In this document: positions 7,007 through 10,599 of the stretch, one piece after another
How the letters are laid out: each line of letters starts with the position of its first letter
Numbering within the stretch: position 1 is the first letter of the stretch
NCBI GenBank assembly: GCA_003511825.1
Contig: DOIU01000358.1
Span: 1 to 10,599, forward strand
DNA: 10,599 bases
Direction of reading: 5' to 3'
DNA from: Gammaproteobacteria bacterium
Lineage (GTDB): Bacteria; Pseudomonadota; Gammaproteobacteria; Granulosicoccales; Granulosicoccaceae
Program-made: the position numbers and the translations under genes
Notes under the pieces: model-generated
The model's database searches: none
What the model saw: the letters and a program-made list of their open reading frames with translations, nothing else
Told to the model about the DNA's origin: nothing

Positions 7007-7645
7007 ATGAAAATCGCACTTTATTACTCTCCGGGATCATGCTCACTGGCGCCTCACATCGTGCTGAACGAAATTGGTGAGCCATTTGAGCTTCGGAGAT
7101 TTTCGACTGCAGATCGTGCCAACTTCTCAGAAGAGTATCTCGCCATCAACCCTAAGGGCTACATACCGGCTTTGCAGGTTGATGACTATATTGTTACGGA
7201 GAATCCTGCAATCCTTGCCTTTCTCGGACGCAGATTCCCCAGTGCGGGACTCTATCCATCCGACAGTTCTGAAGACGAGGCACGTTGCCTTGAGTTACTT
7301 GCTTGGTCGTCAAACACGGTTCATGTGGCATTCGCACAACTGTTTAGACCGGAGAGATTTGTTTCAGACGAAGAAAACTATGTCTTTGTTAAAGAAAGTG
7401 GTCGAAATAATTACGAGCACTGCCTGACCAAAATCGAAGATCACCTCAAAGATCGGAAATACTCACTTGGGGGGCAATTCACAGTGGTTGATCCGTTTTG
7501 GCTCGTTTTCTACAGATGGGGGATGCTTGCCAAATATGACATGCGAACCAAATTTCCTGCATTTACAGCTCATGCAGAGATGTTGTGTGAGCGACCTAGC
7601 GTTCAACAAGCACTAGCTACCGAAGGCATTTCAGTTTGGGAATGA
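7007..7645 (+). CDS. Glutathione S-transferase (cassette-borne)
   Basis: A 212-residue cytosolic glutathione S-transferase that should conjugate or otherwise use glutathione on electrophiles. The thioredoxin-like N domain starts MKIALYYSPGSCSLAPHIVL, as in bacterial beta-class enzymes; Cys12 corresponds to the active-site cysteine (Cys10 in E. coli GstA). The cis-proline is Pro54 in YIPAL, followed by VTENPAIL, where Asn66 replaces the usual Ser of the glutathione gamma-glutamyl site. The helical C domain has FTVVDPF with the N-capping Thr159-Asp162 pair. The frame stays open upstream to 6806, but those residues do not resemble GSTs, so the ATG at 7007 is preferred. The ribosome site is weak. 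Codon use is more AT-rich than in the genes to the left. The TGA is followed after one base by an attC-like site, which marks it as an integron cassette gene. Confidence 0.92.
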   Translation: MKIALYYSPGSCSLAPHIVLNEIGEPFELRRFSTADRANFSEEYLAINPKGYIPALQVDDYIVTENPAILAFLGRRFPSAGLYPSDSSEDEARCLELLAWSSNTVHVAFAQLFRPERFVSDEENYVFVKESGRNNYEHCLTKIEDHLKDRKYSLGGQFTVVDPFWLVFYRWGMLAKYDMRTKFPAFTAHAEMLCERPSVQQALATEGISVWE

Positions 7646-7646
7646 A

Positions 7647-7721
7647 CCCTAACCAGCGCATGCAGACGGATCGTTCTACTCGCTAGGCTAGTGTAACGGT
7701 CGCTGGTGCTTTGTGTTATGC
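7647..7721 (+). other. attC-like recombination site 1 (75 bp)
   Basis: It begins one base after the GST stop with CCCTAAC (R''-like, 7647-7653) and ends with GTTATGC (R', 7715-7721). The outer arms pair as TAAC with GTTA. Inside, GCGC(AT)GC-A-GAC (from 7657) pairs with GTCGCTGGTGC (7699-7709), leaving an unpaired A as an extrahelical base. An alternative perfect pairing ACCAGCG/CGCTGGT (7652-7658, 7701-7707) is also present. Imperfect stem, extrahelical base, variable loop and position right after a stop codon are the hallmarks of attC (59-be). Its last ten bases GTGTTATGCA recur in the site at 9031-9107. The ends deviate from the strict RYYYAAC/GTTRRRY consensus. Confidence 0.72.
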
Positions 7722-7724
7722 ACT

Positions 7725-7752
7725 AAAAAGCCCCAGCCATCGTAGCCAGGGC
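7725..7752 (-). terminator. Intrinsic terminator of the symE-like gene
   Basis: Read on the minus strand: GCCCTGGC, loop TACGATG, GGCTGGGGC and then TTTTT. Eight base pairs form (two of them G-U) and a U tract follows directly. It begins 9 bases after the SymE stop codon and ends just inside the attC R' end. It therefore stops symE transcription before it would run antisense into the GST cassette. Confidence 0.75.
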
Positions 7753-7760
7753 CAACCATT

Positions 7761-7961
7761 TTAGTCGTTTTCTTTGGGTACAAGAATTAAACGATTTTTA
7801 TGCACTGTTACAGAAACGGGTGTATCAATCGTAAAGCCTGCTTTCTCAAGCCAAGTGCCTTTGAGCAGTAAAAATGGTGTGGCTGGGTTGCCTTGGTAGG
7901 GCTTATCTTTAAGGATGTAGTCGCGGTGGGTTTTTCTTACTTTAAGCGTTCGGTTTTTCAT
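7761..7961 (-). CDS. symE: SymE-family toxin (type I toxin-antitoxin)
   Basis: A 66-residue protein from the ATG 7959-7961, which has GGAGA five bases upstream; a longer in-frame ATG at 7994 has no such site and overlaps the leader hairpin. The C-terminal core PATPFLLLKGTWLEKAGFTIDTPVSVTVHKNRLILVP contains the SymE signature (LKGxWLExAGFxxxxPVxVxVxxxxLIL), a fold derived from AbrB-like swapped-hairpin proteins. E. coli SymE is an SOS-induced, nucleoid-associated toxin whose translation is blocked by the antisense RNA SymR, encoded opposite its 5' end. Here the gene runs against the direction of the surrounding cassette genes and has its own terminator (7725-7752), as is common for selfish modules in cassette arrays. 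No LexA box is evident, and an antisense RNA could not be located by eye. The basic N-terminus (KNRTLKVRKTHRD) suits nucleic-acid contact. Confidence 0.85.
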   Translation of the reverse strand: MKNRTLKVRKTHRDYILKDKPYQGNPATPFLLLKGTWLEKAGFTIDTPVSVTVHKNRLILVPKEND

Positions 7962-7969
7962 AAAATCTC

Positions 7970-8028
7970 CTGTTGCAATTTCTAGGTTGCACAAAGTTAG
8001 GTGGTCGGGAGGCTAGAAACAGCAACAG
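7970..8028 (-). promoter_or_regulatory. Leader hairpin touching the symE ribosome site
   Basis: On the symE transcript CTGTTGC-TG-TTTCTAG (8028 to 8013) can pair with CTAGAAA-TT-GCAACAG (7985 to 7970). That is two perfect 7-bp helices separated by a 2x2 internal loop, with a 27-nt terminal loop. The last two bases of the stem are the first AG of the AGGAG ribosome site, so the fold would partly hide it. It could hold symE translation down, or be the target of an antisense RNA. The structure is seen in the sequence; the function is inferred. Confidence 0.55.
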
Positions 8029-8095
8029 GTACTGCCTTGGCTATTTCCTGCATGCAGGTATTGTATTTACCAAGACTCCCGACCATAGTATTCCC
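8000..8095. repeat. Perfect inverted repeat upstream of symE
   Basis: TGGTCGGGAG starting at 8002-8003 is repeated inverted as CTCCCGACCA ending near 8095, a 10-bp perfect inverted repeat enclosing about 75 bases. Within it lie the palindrome CCTGCATGCAGG (8048-8059) and one arm of the symE leader hairpin. The right arm is followed by a small hairpin CCCCGAATTTCGGG. It may define a large folded element or the ends of a small lost insertion. No transposase is encoded. Confidence 0.5.
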
Positions 8096-8102
8096 CGAAT
8101 TT

Positions 8103-8148
8103 CGGGCACAAAAAAACCGCAAGACTTCTCGGGGTGCGGTTTTGCCCG
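8103..8148. terminator. Bidirectional intrinsic terminator
   Basis: AAAACCGCA (8113-8121) pairs with TGCGGTTTT (8135-8143) around a 13-base loop, and outer arms CGGGC/GCCCG (8103-8107, 8144-8148) could extend it past a 5-base bulge. Read leftward the core stem is followed by seven T; read rightward by four T. It separates the symE leader from whatever lies to the right, and would stop leftward transcription from 8150-8600 entering symE. Confidence 0.65.
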
Positions 8149-8276
8149 CCTGTTATGGAGTTTCTAGGCTCCGTTGGGTAAGGTTACTATTATCGGTCTT
8201 GGTGTCAAGTTGCATCGCCAAAAGAAGCACCGAGCATCAAAGGTGTCGCTTTGTTCTGCTGTTGGGGTTGATCTGT

Positions 8277-8318
8277 AACCACTTTTGTAAACGAAGTTTT
8301 CTGTTCACGAAAGTGTTA
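8277..8318. repeat. Long imperfect hairpin with a single bulged base
   Basis: TAAC-C-ACTTTTGTAAAC (8277-8293) pairs with GTTCACGAAAGT-GTTA (8303-8318): 4 plus 12 positions, two of them mismatched (G-U on one strand), with one bulged C and a nine-base loop. The bulge and the AAC/GTT ends resemble a miniature attC site, but at about 42-50 bp it is shorter than known attC elements. It could be an attC relic or an RNA hairpin. Confidence 0.5.
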
Positions 8319-8325
8319 GCAGATC

Positions 8326-8410
8326 CAGACCTTCCCACAGGCATAGAATACCCCTATAAAGTCGGCACTGGATAAAGAGAACTATCAACAATGGCTTGTG
8401 GAAAGGTCTG
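8326..8410. repeat. 17-bp inverted repeat enclosing 51 bp
   Basis: CAGACCTTCCCACAGGC (8326-8342) and GCTTGTGGAAAGGTCTG (8394-8410) are inverted copies matching at 15 of 17 positions; both mismatches become G-U pairs in RNA (on opposite strands). This is too long for chance in a stretch this size. It begins 8 bases after the hairpin at 8277-8318. It overlaps the possible broken gene at 8347-8532, so it may also be the ends of a small vanished element. Confidence 0.5.
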
Positions 8411-8532
8411 TCTATCAGGATTGCACATTGGCCATCGATCTTGTCTGCGGAGGCACTGCTCGCGAAGAGAAAGATCTCGATCTTGGTCATGGAGTCGAGA
8501 TCAACGGCGTTTATGCGGTTGAGGCCACGTAG
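8347..8532 (+). pseudogene. Possible broken gene fragment, no start codon
   Basis: The frame from 8347 to the TAG at 8530-8532 is open for 61 codons and reads like protein (LDKENYQQWLVERSV, then CGGTAREEKDLDLGHGVEING and VYAVEAT), with an even residue mix and codon choice like a real gene. It has no ATG; the only plausible start is a GTG at 8398. The neighbouring frame just upstream (DPDLPTGIEYPYKVGTG, ending at 8375) could be its continuation if one base were lost or gained near 8370. I do not recognise the family. An antisense frame (8550 to 8305) and another plus frame (8396 to 8608) overlap it, so a relic of a cassette gene is possible but unproven. Confidence 0.25.
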
Positions 8533-8541
8533 CCTGGGCTC

Positions 8542-8602
8542 TCTGAACACAGTGGGAAGCGAAGTGATGCCAAGTATTGGGTCTCCCGGCTTAGTGTTAG
8601 AA
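8542..8602 (+). other. Degenerate attC-like site before membrane-protein gene
   Basis: TCTGAACAC (8542-8550) faces GTGTTAGAA (8594-8602); AACAC/GTGTT pairs perfectly, and inside GGGA (8553-8556) can pair with TCCC (8584-8587) across unequal spacers. The right end GTTAGAA nearly fits GTTRRRY and lies 19 bases before the next start codon, just as GTTAGAT does before the GST gene. Ten bases separate the left end from the stop of the possible broken gene. The match is weaker than at the two clear sites. Confidence 0.4.
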
Positions 8603-8621
8603 ATTTAAAAAAGGGGATTAT

Positions 8622-9029
8622 ATGTTTTTCACATTGCTATTGGTTACTTTTGCATTATCCATCGCTGTTTCATTCGGTGTCGTCAAGGCGTTCGATAACG
8701 GCATAGCGTCGATTTTTAGTCGTATCATTCAGGATCAAATCAGCAGCGCATGGCAGAAATACATTAAATTCGCTGCCTATGTCGTTGGCATATCGGGTGG
8801 GGTGCGCGTGTATCAGCTTGAGCGGTATATCAGTGCACCCCATAAAGACACGGACGTGCTGGTGTTAAACTCTGAGCGGTGGACGCTGGAGGTGTACCGT
8901 ACCATCATTGAAACACTGCAAAGCCTGGCCTGGATGTATCTTGTGGTTTTTATCTTTGCGTTAATTGCCTACGTTATCGTGAGGGGCTTTGAGTTAAAAA
9001 ACAAAAAGAGCAGAGAGAGTCGTGAATAG
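8622..9029 (+). CDS. Small membrane protein of unknown function (cassette-borne)
   Basis: A 135-residue inner-membrane protein that I do not recognise. Hydrophobic segments lie at about residues 2-24, 48-64 (weaker) and 101-120, with a soluble loop (about 65-98: VYQLERYISAPHKDTDVLVLNSERWTLEVYRT, given here only in outline) between the second and third. It ends in a basic tail KNKKSRESRE that should be cytoplasmic. The ATG has a strong ribosome site, AAGGGG, six bases upstream. The gene starts 19 bases after a GTTRRRY-like core and its TAG is one base before an attC-like site, the compact layout of an integron cassette. No toxin or immunity motif is visible; the sequence gives no clue to a ligand. 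Cassette arrays often carry such lone membrane proteins, some of them defence or toxin-related, but this is only context. Confidence 0.8.
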   Translation: MFFTLLLVTFALSIAVSFGVVKAFDNGIASIFSRIIQDQISSAWQKYIKFAAYVVGISGGVRVYQLERYISAPHKDTDVLVLNSERWTLEVYRTIIETLQSLAWMYLVVFIFALIAYVIVRGFELKNKKSRESRE

Positions 9030-9030
9030 C

Positions 9031-9107
9031 GGCAAACTCGCATCTCATCGGCGAATGGCTAAGCGCTTGGCTTCGCCACAATGCTGCCGGCTATTGGCGT
9101 GTTATGC
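9031..9107 (+). other. attC-like recombination site 2 (77 bp)
   Basis: It starts one base after the stop of the membrane-protein gene with GGCAAAC (9031-9037) and ends with GTTATGC (9101-9107). AAC pairs with GTT and CGC (9039-9041) with GCG (9097-9099). The middle forms a strong hairpin, GGCGAA-T-GGCTAAGC with GCTTGGCTTCGCC (9050-9077), with unpaired T and G, as in the variable terminal structure of attC. The right end GTGTTATGCA is identical over ten bases to site 1. The left end deviates from RYYYAAC in its first half. Confidence 0.68.
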
Positions 9108-9290
9108 ATCATGTATTTTCAAGAGTCTAACTACGCCCATCACCCCCATTCTCTCACCACTGCATCATCGGCTCTGCCGTGCGGCTGGTAGAAGGCGCAA
9201 GGCAGCGACGTTGGGATGGCAGCTAGGTGCAGGTCAAAGCCTGTCAGTTCTTTCAATCACCCTAGCCCTGCGTCGATATTTGTACTAAAG
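9108..9290. other. Gene-free leader of the parDE cassette, possible attC relic
   Basis: No convincing gene. GTCTAAC (9125-9131) fits the RYYYAAC core exactly and GTTGGGA (9210-9216) nearly fits the opposite core, 92 bp apart, with small internal hairpins such as GCCGTGCGGC (9177-9186). This could be a worn attC belonging to a cassette without an ORF, but the arms pair poorly. Confidence 0.25.
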
Positions 9291-9334
9291 TGTAATACAT
9301 ATGAATACGGCGGTGAATGCTAATGGGTATTACA
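9291..9334 (+). promoter_or_regulatory. Possible ParD operator and promoter
   Basis: TGTAATAC (9291-9298) and GTATTACA (9327-9334) form a perfect 8-bp inverted repeat around the parD start, the second arm being inside codons 2-4. TTGTAC (9280-9285) precedes, and TAATAC could serve as a -10. ParD-type ribbon-helix-helix antitoxins repress their own promoters at such palindromes. The exact promoter boxes are uncertain. Confidence 0.4.
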
Positions 9335-9586
9335 AGTATTCGGCTCTCAGATGATATCGATAAGCCTCTCGAATCCTTAGCTACCAAGCTCGATAGAAGT
9401 AAAAATTACTTGATCAATCAAGCAATAAAAGAGTTTTTGGCCAGGCAGTCGCTTGAGGAGTCGAGGTGGGGCGATACATTGAAGGCGATAGAGTCTATTC
9501 AGTCAGGTCATGCCCTTGATGAAGCGGATGTGAATGCCTGGCTGAATAGTTGGGGCACTGGAGAGCGCAAAGCAACGCCCAAATGA
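9323..9586 (+). CDS. parD: ParD-like ribbon-helix-helix antitoxin
   Basis: An 87-residue antitoxin. The start at ATG 9323 is preferred over ATG 9317, two codons earlier, because GGTG lies seven bases before 9323 and homologues begin MGI/MAT followed by the strand. The N-terminus TSIRLSDDIDKPLESLATKLDRSKNYLINQAIKEFL is a classical ribbon-helix-helix DNA-binding domain (strand residues TSIRL, helix 1 from DDID, helix 2 from SKNY). The charged C-terminal half (about 45-87), with SLEESRWGDTLKAI and DEADVNAWLNSW, should be the flexible part that wraps and neutralises ParE. It overlaps parE by four bases (ATGA), so the two are co-translated. It likely represses the operon at the palindrome 9291-9334. 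Confidence 0.9.
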   Translation: MGITSIRLSDDIDKPLESLATKLDRSKNYLINQAIKEFLARQSLEESRWGDTLKAIESIQSGHALDEADVNAWLNSWGTGERKATPK

Positions 9587-9873
9587 TCGAGGTTAAGTAT
9601 TCTCCAGAGTCGATTGGAGATCTCCGGCGGGTCGTAGAATTTGTTGAAGCAAAAAACCCATACGCGGCGCGAAGAATCGCAATCGATCTTCAAGAGGGCG
9701 TCTCAAGGCTGAAGCAGTTCCCCCAAATTGGCCTACCTGTCATCAAAGCGGCTGACCCAGAAAAAATCCGAGACCTTTATGTCGGTGATTACACCGTGCG
9801 GTATTTAATCAATGAAAATACCATTTACATGTTGAGAGTTTGGCACAATAAAGAAAACGAAAAAAACGGATAA
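9583..9873 (+). CDS. parE: ParE/RelE-superfamily toxin
   Basis: A 96-residue toxin starting at the ATG that overlaps the parD stop (ATGA, 9583-9586); a start at 9550 would give 11 extra residues inside parD. Family features: IEVKYSPESIGDLRRVVEFV at the N-terminus, the AARRIAIDLQ helix, LKQFPQIGLPV, IRDLYVGDYTVRYLI and the final strand TIYMLRVWHNKE. The ParE group poisons DNA gyrase; the RelE group cleaves mRNA. The LxxxPxxGxPV and YTVRY motifs and the RHH partner favour ParE. All elements are intact, so the toxin is probably functional. ParDE pairs often sit in integron arrays, where they stabilise the array. The C-terminus is lysine-rich and AT-rich in bases. Confidence 0.9.
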   Translation: MIEVKYSPESIGDLRRVVEFVEAKNPYAARRIAIDLQEGVSRLKQFPQIGLPVIKAADPEKIRDLYVGDYTVRYLINENTIYMLRVWHNKENEKNG

Positions 9874-10107
9874 ACAGGCTAAGGGTTTATTGCACAGCCA
9901 TCGTCGCCCCTTCTGCCGGCCCGAAGGTCAGTTTTGGACACCTTGACGTCCTGCGCTCAGTGCGCCACGCGTATTGCGATTTGGATGTCGATAAACCCAT
10001 TTTTATCTGCTTGACAATAATTGGGTCGTAGCAGATCAGGTTATCCCTATGCGTTTTTTTAGAACCGAGTCTATCTGGGGCCGTGCAATTCGAGAACGTT
10101 TTTGGCT
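9874..10107. other. Right boundary region of the cassette array
   Basis: No convincing gene. Seen: GGATAAAC (9868-9875) over the parE stop and GTTATCC (10040-10046), which would be complementary ends of an attC except for one extra A, but they lie 179 bp apart, longer than usual. An inner inverted repeat GGGTTTATTG/CGATAAACCC (9883-9892, 9989-9998) matches at 9 of 10. A decayed piece of the transglutaminase tail lies at 9891-9924. No terminator is evident for parE or for the transglutaminase gene. Confidence 0.4.
9891..9924 (-). repeat. Diverged copy of the transglutaminase gene 3' end
   Basis: These 34 bases match 10130-10163, inside the last codons of the transglutaminase-like gene, at 28 positions in the same orientation. 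Translated on the minus strand they give GPAEGATMAVQ followed by a stop, against GPVDGATMDVHV in the intact gene, in the matching frame. Several of the differences are conservative in protein, so this looks like the tail of a diverged second copy rather than a recent duplication. The similarity stops abruptly on the upstream side of the gene. Confidence 0.6.
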
Positions 10108-10599
10108 TCACAACTTCTCCACCCGCACATGCACATCCATGGTTGCCCCGTCGACCGGCCCGATATACGCCCCGCGGACGGGTGTGACGGCTTCAGGGTG
10201 CCGATGCACGGCGACTGCAATATGTTCTCCGCCAACCCATTGTCCGCTGGTGGCATCAAATCCACGCCAACCTGCCCCGGGTAGATAGATTTCCGCCCAG
10301 GCGTGGGTTGTCGCTATGTCTTCAACGGCTGCCGATGACACGAGGTAGCCACTCACAAAACGGCTGGCGAGACCGAGCCGTCGGCAGGATTCCAGAAACA
10401 GGGTCGCCAGATCGCGACAAGAACCCGTGCCTTTTGCGAGCGTTTCCTTCGGTGACTGCACGCCGGGTGCGTTGCGTACCTGGTATTGCAGTTGGTTGGC
10501 GATGCCCTCGTTCAATTGGCTCAGCAGTGCCTGCGTGTCGATCGGGACACCTGGCTGGTAATAATTGGCCAGCCAGGTATCGATCTCGGCAGTATCTTG
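10108..10599 (-). CDS. Transglutaminase-like protein, C-terminal part
   Basis: The last 163 residues of a gene whose start lies right of the window; the frame is open to base 10599 and ends with TGA at 10108-10110. The transglutaminase-like (papain-fold) core is present: catalytic Cys in GTGSCRDLATLFLESCRRLGL (fragment residue 61), His in THAWAEIYLPG (99) and Asp in GWRGFDATSG (115). This is the triad of the bacterial transglutaminase-like peptidase family found with alpha-E and circularly permuted ATP-grasp proteins. Members are thought to be proteases or amide-modifying enzymes in the cytoplasm; the substrate is unknown. The C-terminal tail GPVDGATMDVHVRVEKL is typical of the family, and part of it is found again at 9891-9924. 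The gene marks the return to core DNA after the cassette-like region. Confidence 0.93.
   Translation of the reverse strand, partial: QDTAEIDTWLANYYQPGVPIDTQALLSQLNEGIANQLQYQVRNAPGVQSPKETLAKGTGSCRDLATLFLESCRRLGLASRFVSGYLVSSAAVEDIATTHAWAEIYLPGAGWRGFDATSGQWVGGEHIAVAVHRHPEAVTPVRGAYIGPVDGATMDVHVRVEKL

Noticed and set aside
7996..8002. GTTAGGT as a right attC core inside the symE leader
   Set aside because: It fits GTTRRRY, but no complementary RYYYAAC lies within attC distance upstream, where the symE coding sequence is.
8020..8158. 139-bp attC candidate CAGCAAC...GTTATGG
   Set aside because: The arms share AACAGG/CCTGTT, but inner pairing is poor and the span contains a terminator; not convincing.
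8001..8375. 124-codon plus-strand frame
   Set aside because: It runs through the bidirectional terminator and several hairpins, has no ribosome site and no recognisable domain; only its very end could belong to a broken gene.
8305..8550. Minus-strand 81-codon frame
   Set aside because: It overlaps the more protein-like plus frame and a long inverted repeat; no ribosome site or domain. Kept open only as an alternative to the pseudogene call.
9022..9288. Plus-strand 88-codon frame after the membrane protein
   Set aside because: It lies across attC site 2 and the parD leader, with a Cys/Arg/Ser-rich composition and no motif.
9887..10111. Minus-strand 74-codon frame
   Set aside because: Only its last 11 residues resemble anything (the transglutaminase tail); the rest is motif-free, so it is treated as a relic, not a gene.
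1..10599. CRISPR arrays, tRNA or rRNA genes, transposases
   Set aside because: No regularly spaced repeats, cloverleaf folds, rRNA motifs or transposase motifs were seen on either strand.

Overview
The window looks like chromosomal DNA of a gammaproteobacterium, probably a marine or environmental one. The reasons are a class II (plant/Mycobacterium-type) DAHP synthase, an OmpR-family two-component pair with PmrA-box-like sites nearby, an FKBP rotamase and a transglutaminase-like protein, all moderately GC-rich. The genus cannot be fixed from this sequence.

Left part (1-6448), core genome. The 3' end of a class II DAHP synthase gene reads into the window on the plus strand. Everything after it up to 6448 is on the minus strand. 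Read in the direction of transcription: a small FKBP-type peptidyl-prolyl isomerase; a polytopic DUF418/YeiB-like membrane protein; an OmpR-family response regulator overlapping its histidine kinase; an outer-membrane beta-barrel-like protein; and a secreted protein of unknown function starting 2 bp after it. The DUF418 gene and the barrel gene each carry upstream a tandem direct repeat of period 11 (GTTAAG-N5-GTTAAG and GTTAAG-N5-CTTAAG on the plus strand). On the coding strand this is nearly the PmrA/BasR box YTTAAK-N5-YTTAAK. The regulator therefore probably controls its two flanking units, as a local envelope regulon.

Middle part (about 6983-9873 or 10046), accessory DNA. This is best read as a run of integron gene cassettes without an integrase in view (a CALIN, or the interior or end of a chromosomal integron). 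Two genes, a glutathione S-transferase and a three-helix membrane protein, each stop 1 bp before an attC-like element of 75-77 bp, and both elements end in the same GTGTTATGCA. The GST and membrane-protein genes each begin 17-19 bp after a GTTRRRY-like core (GTTAGAT, GTTAGAA). Between them lies a SymE-family toxin gene on the opposite strand with its own terminator and a striking leader hairpin. It is followed by about 600 bp without a convincing gene but dense in inverted repeats. The last unit is a ParDE toxin-antitoxin operon.

Right part (9874-10599). A short intergenic stretch holds a decayed 34-bp copy of the 3' end of the neighbouring transglutaminase gene. The transglutaminase-like gene itself (minus strand) runs off the right edge with its Cys-His-Asp triad intact.

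The most interesting points are the integrase-less cassette array with an inverted SymE module, the two PmrA-like boxes, the structured region 7970-8602 and the duplicated transglutaminase tail. All structural statements come from reading by eye; no folding or database search was run.
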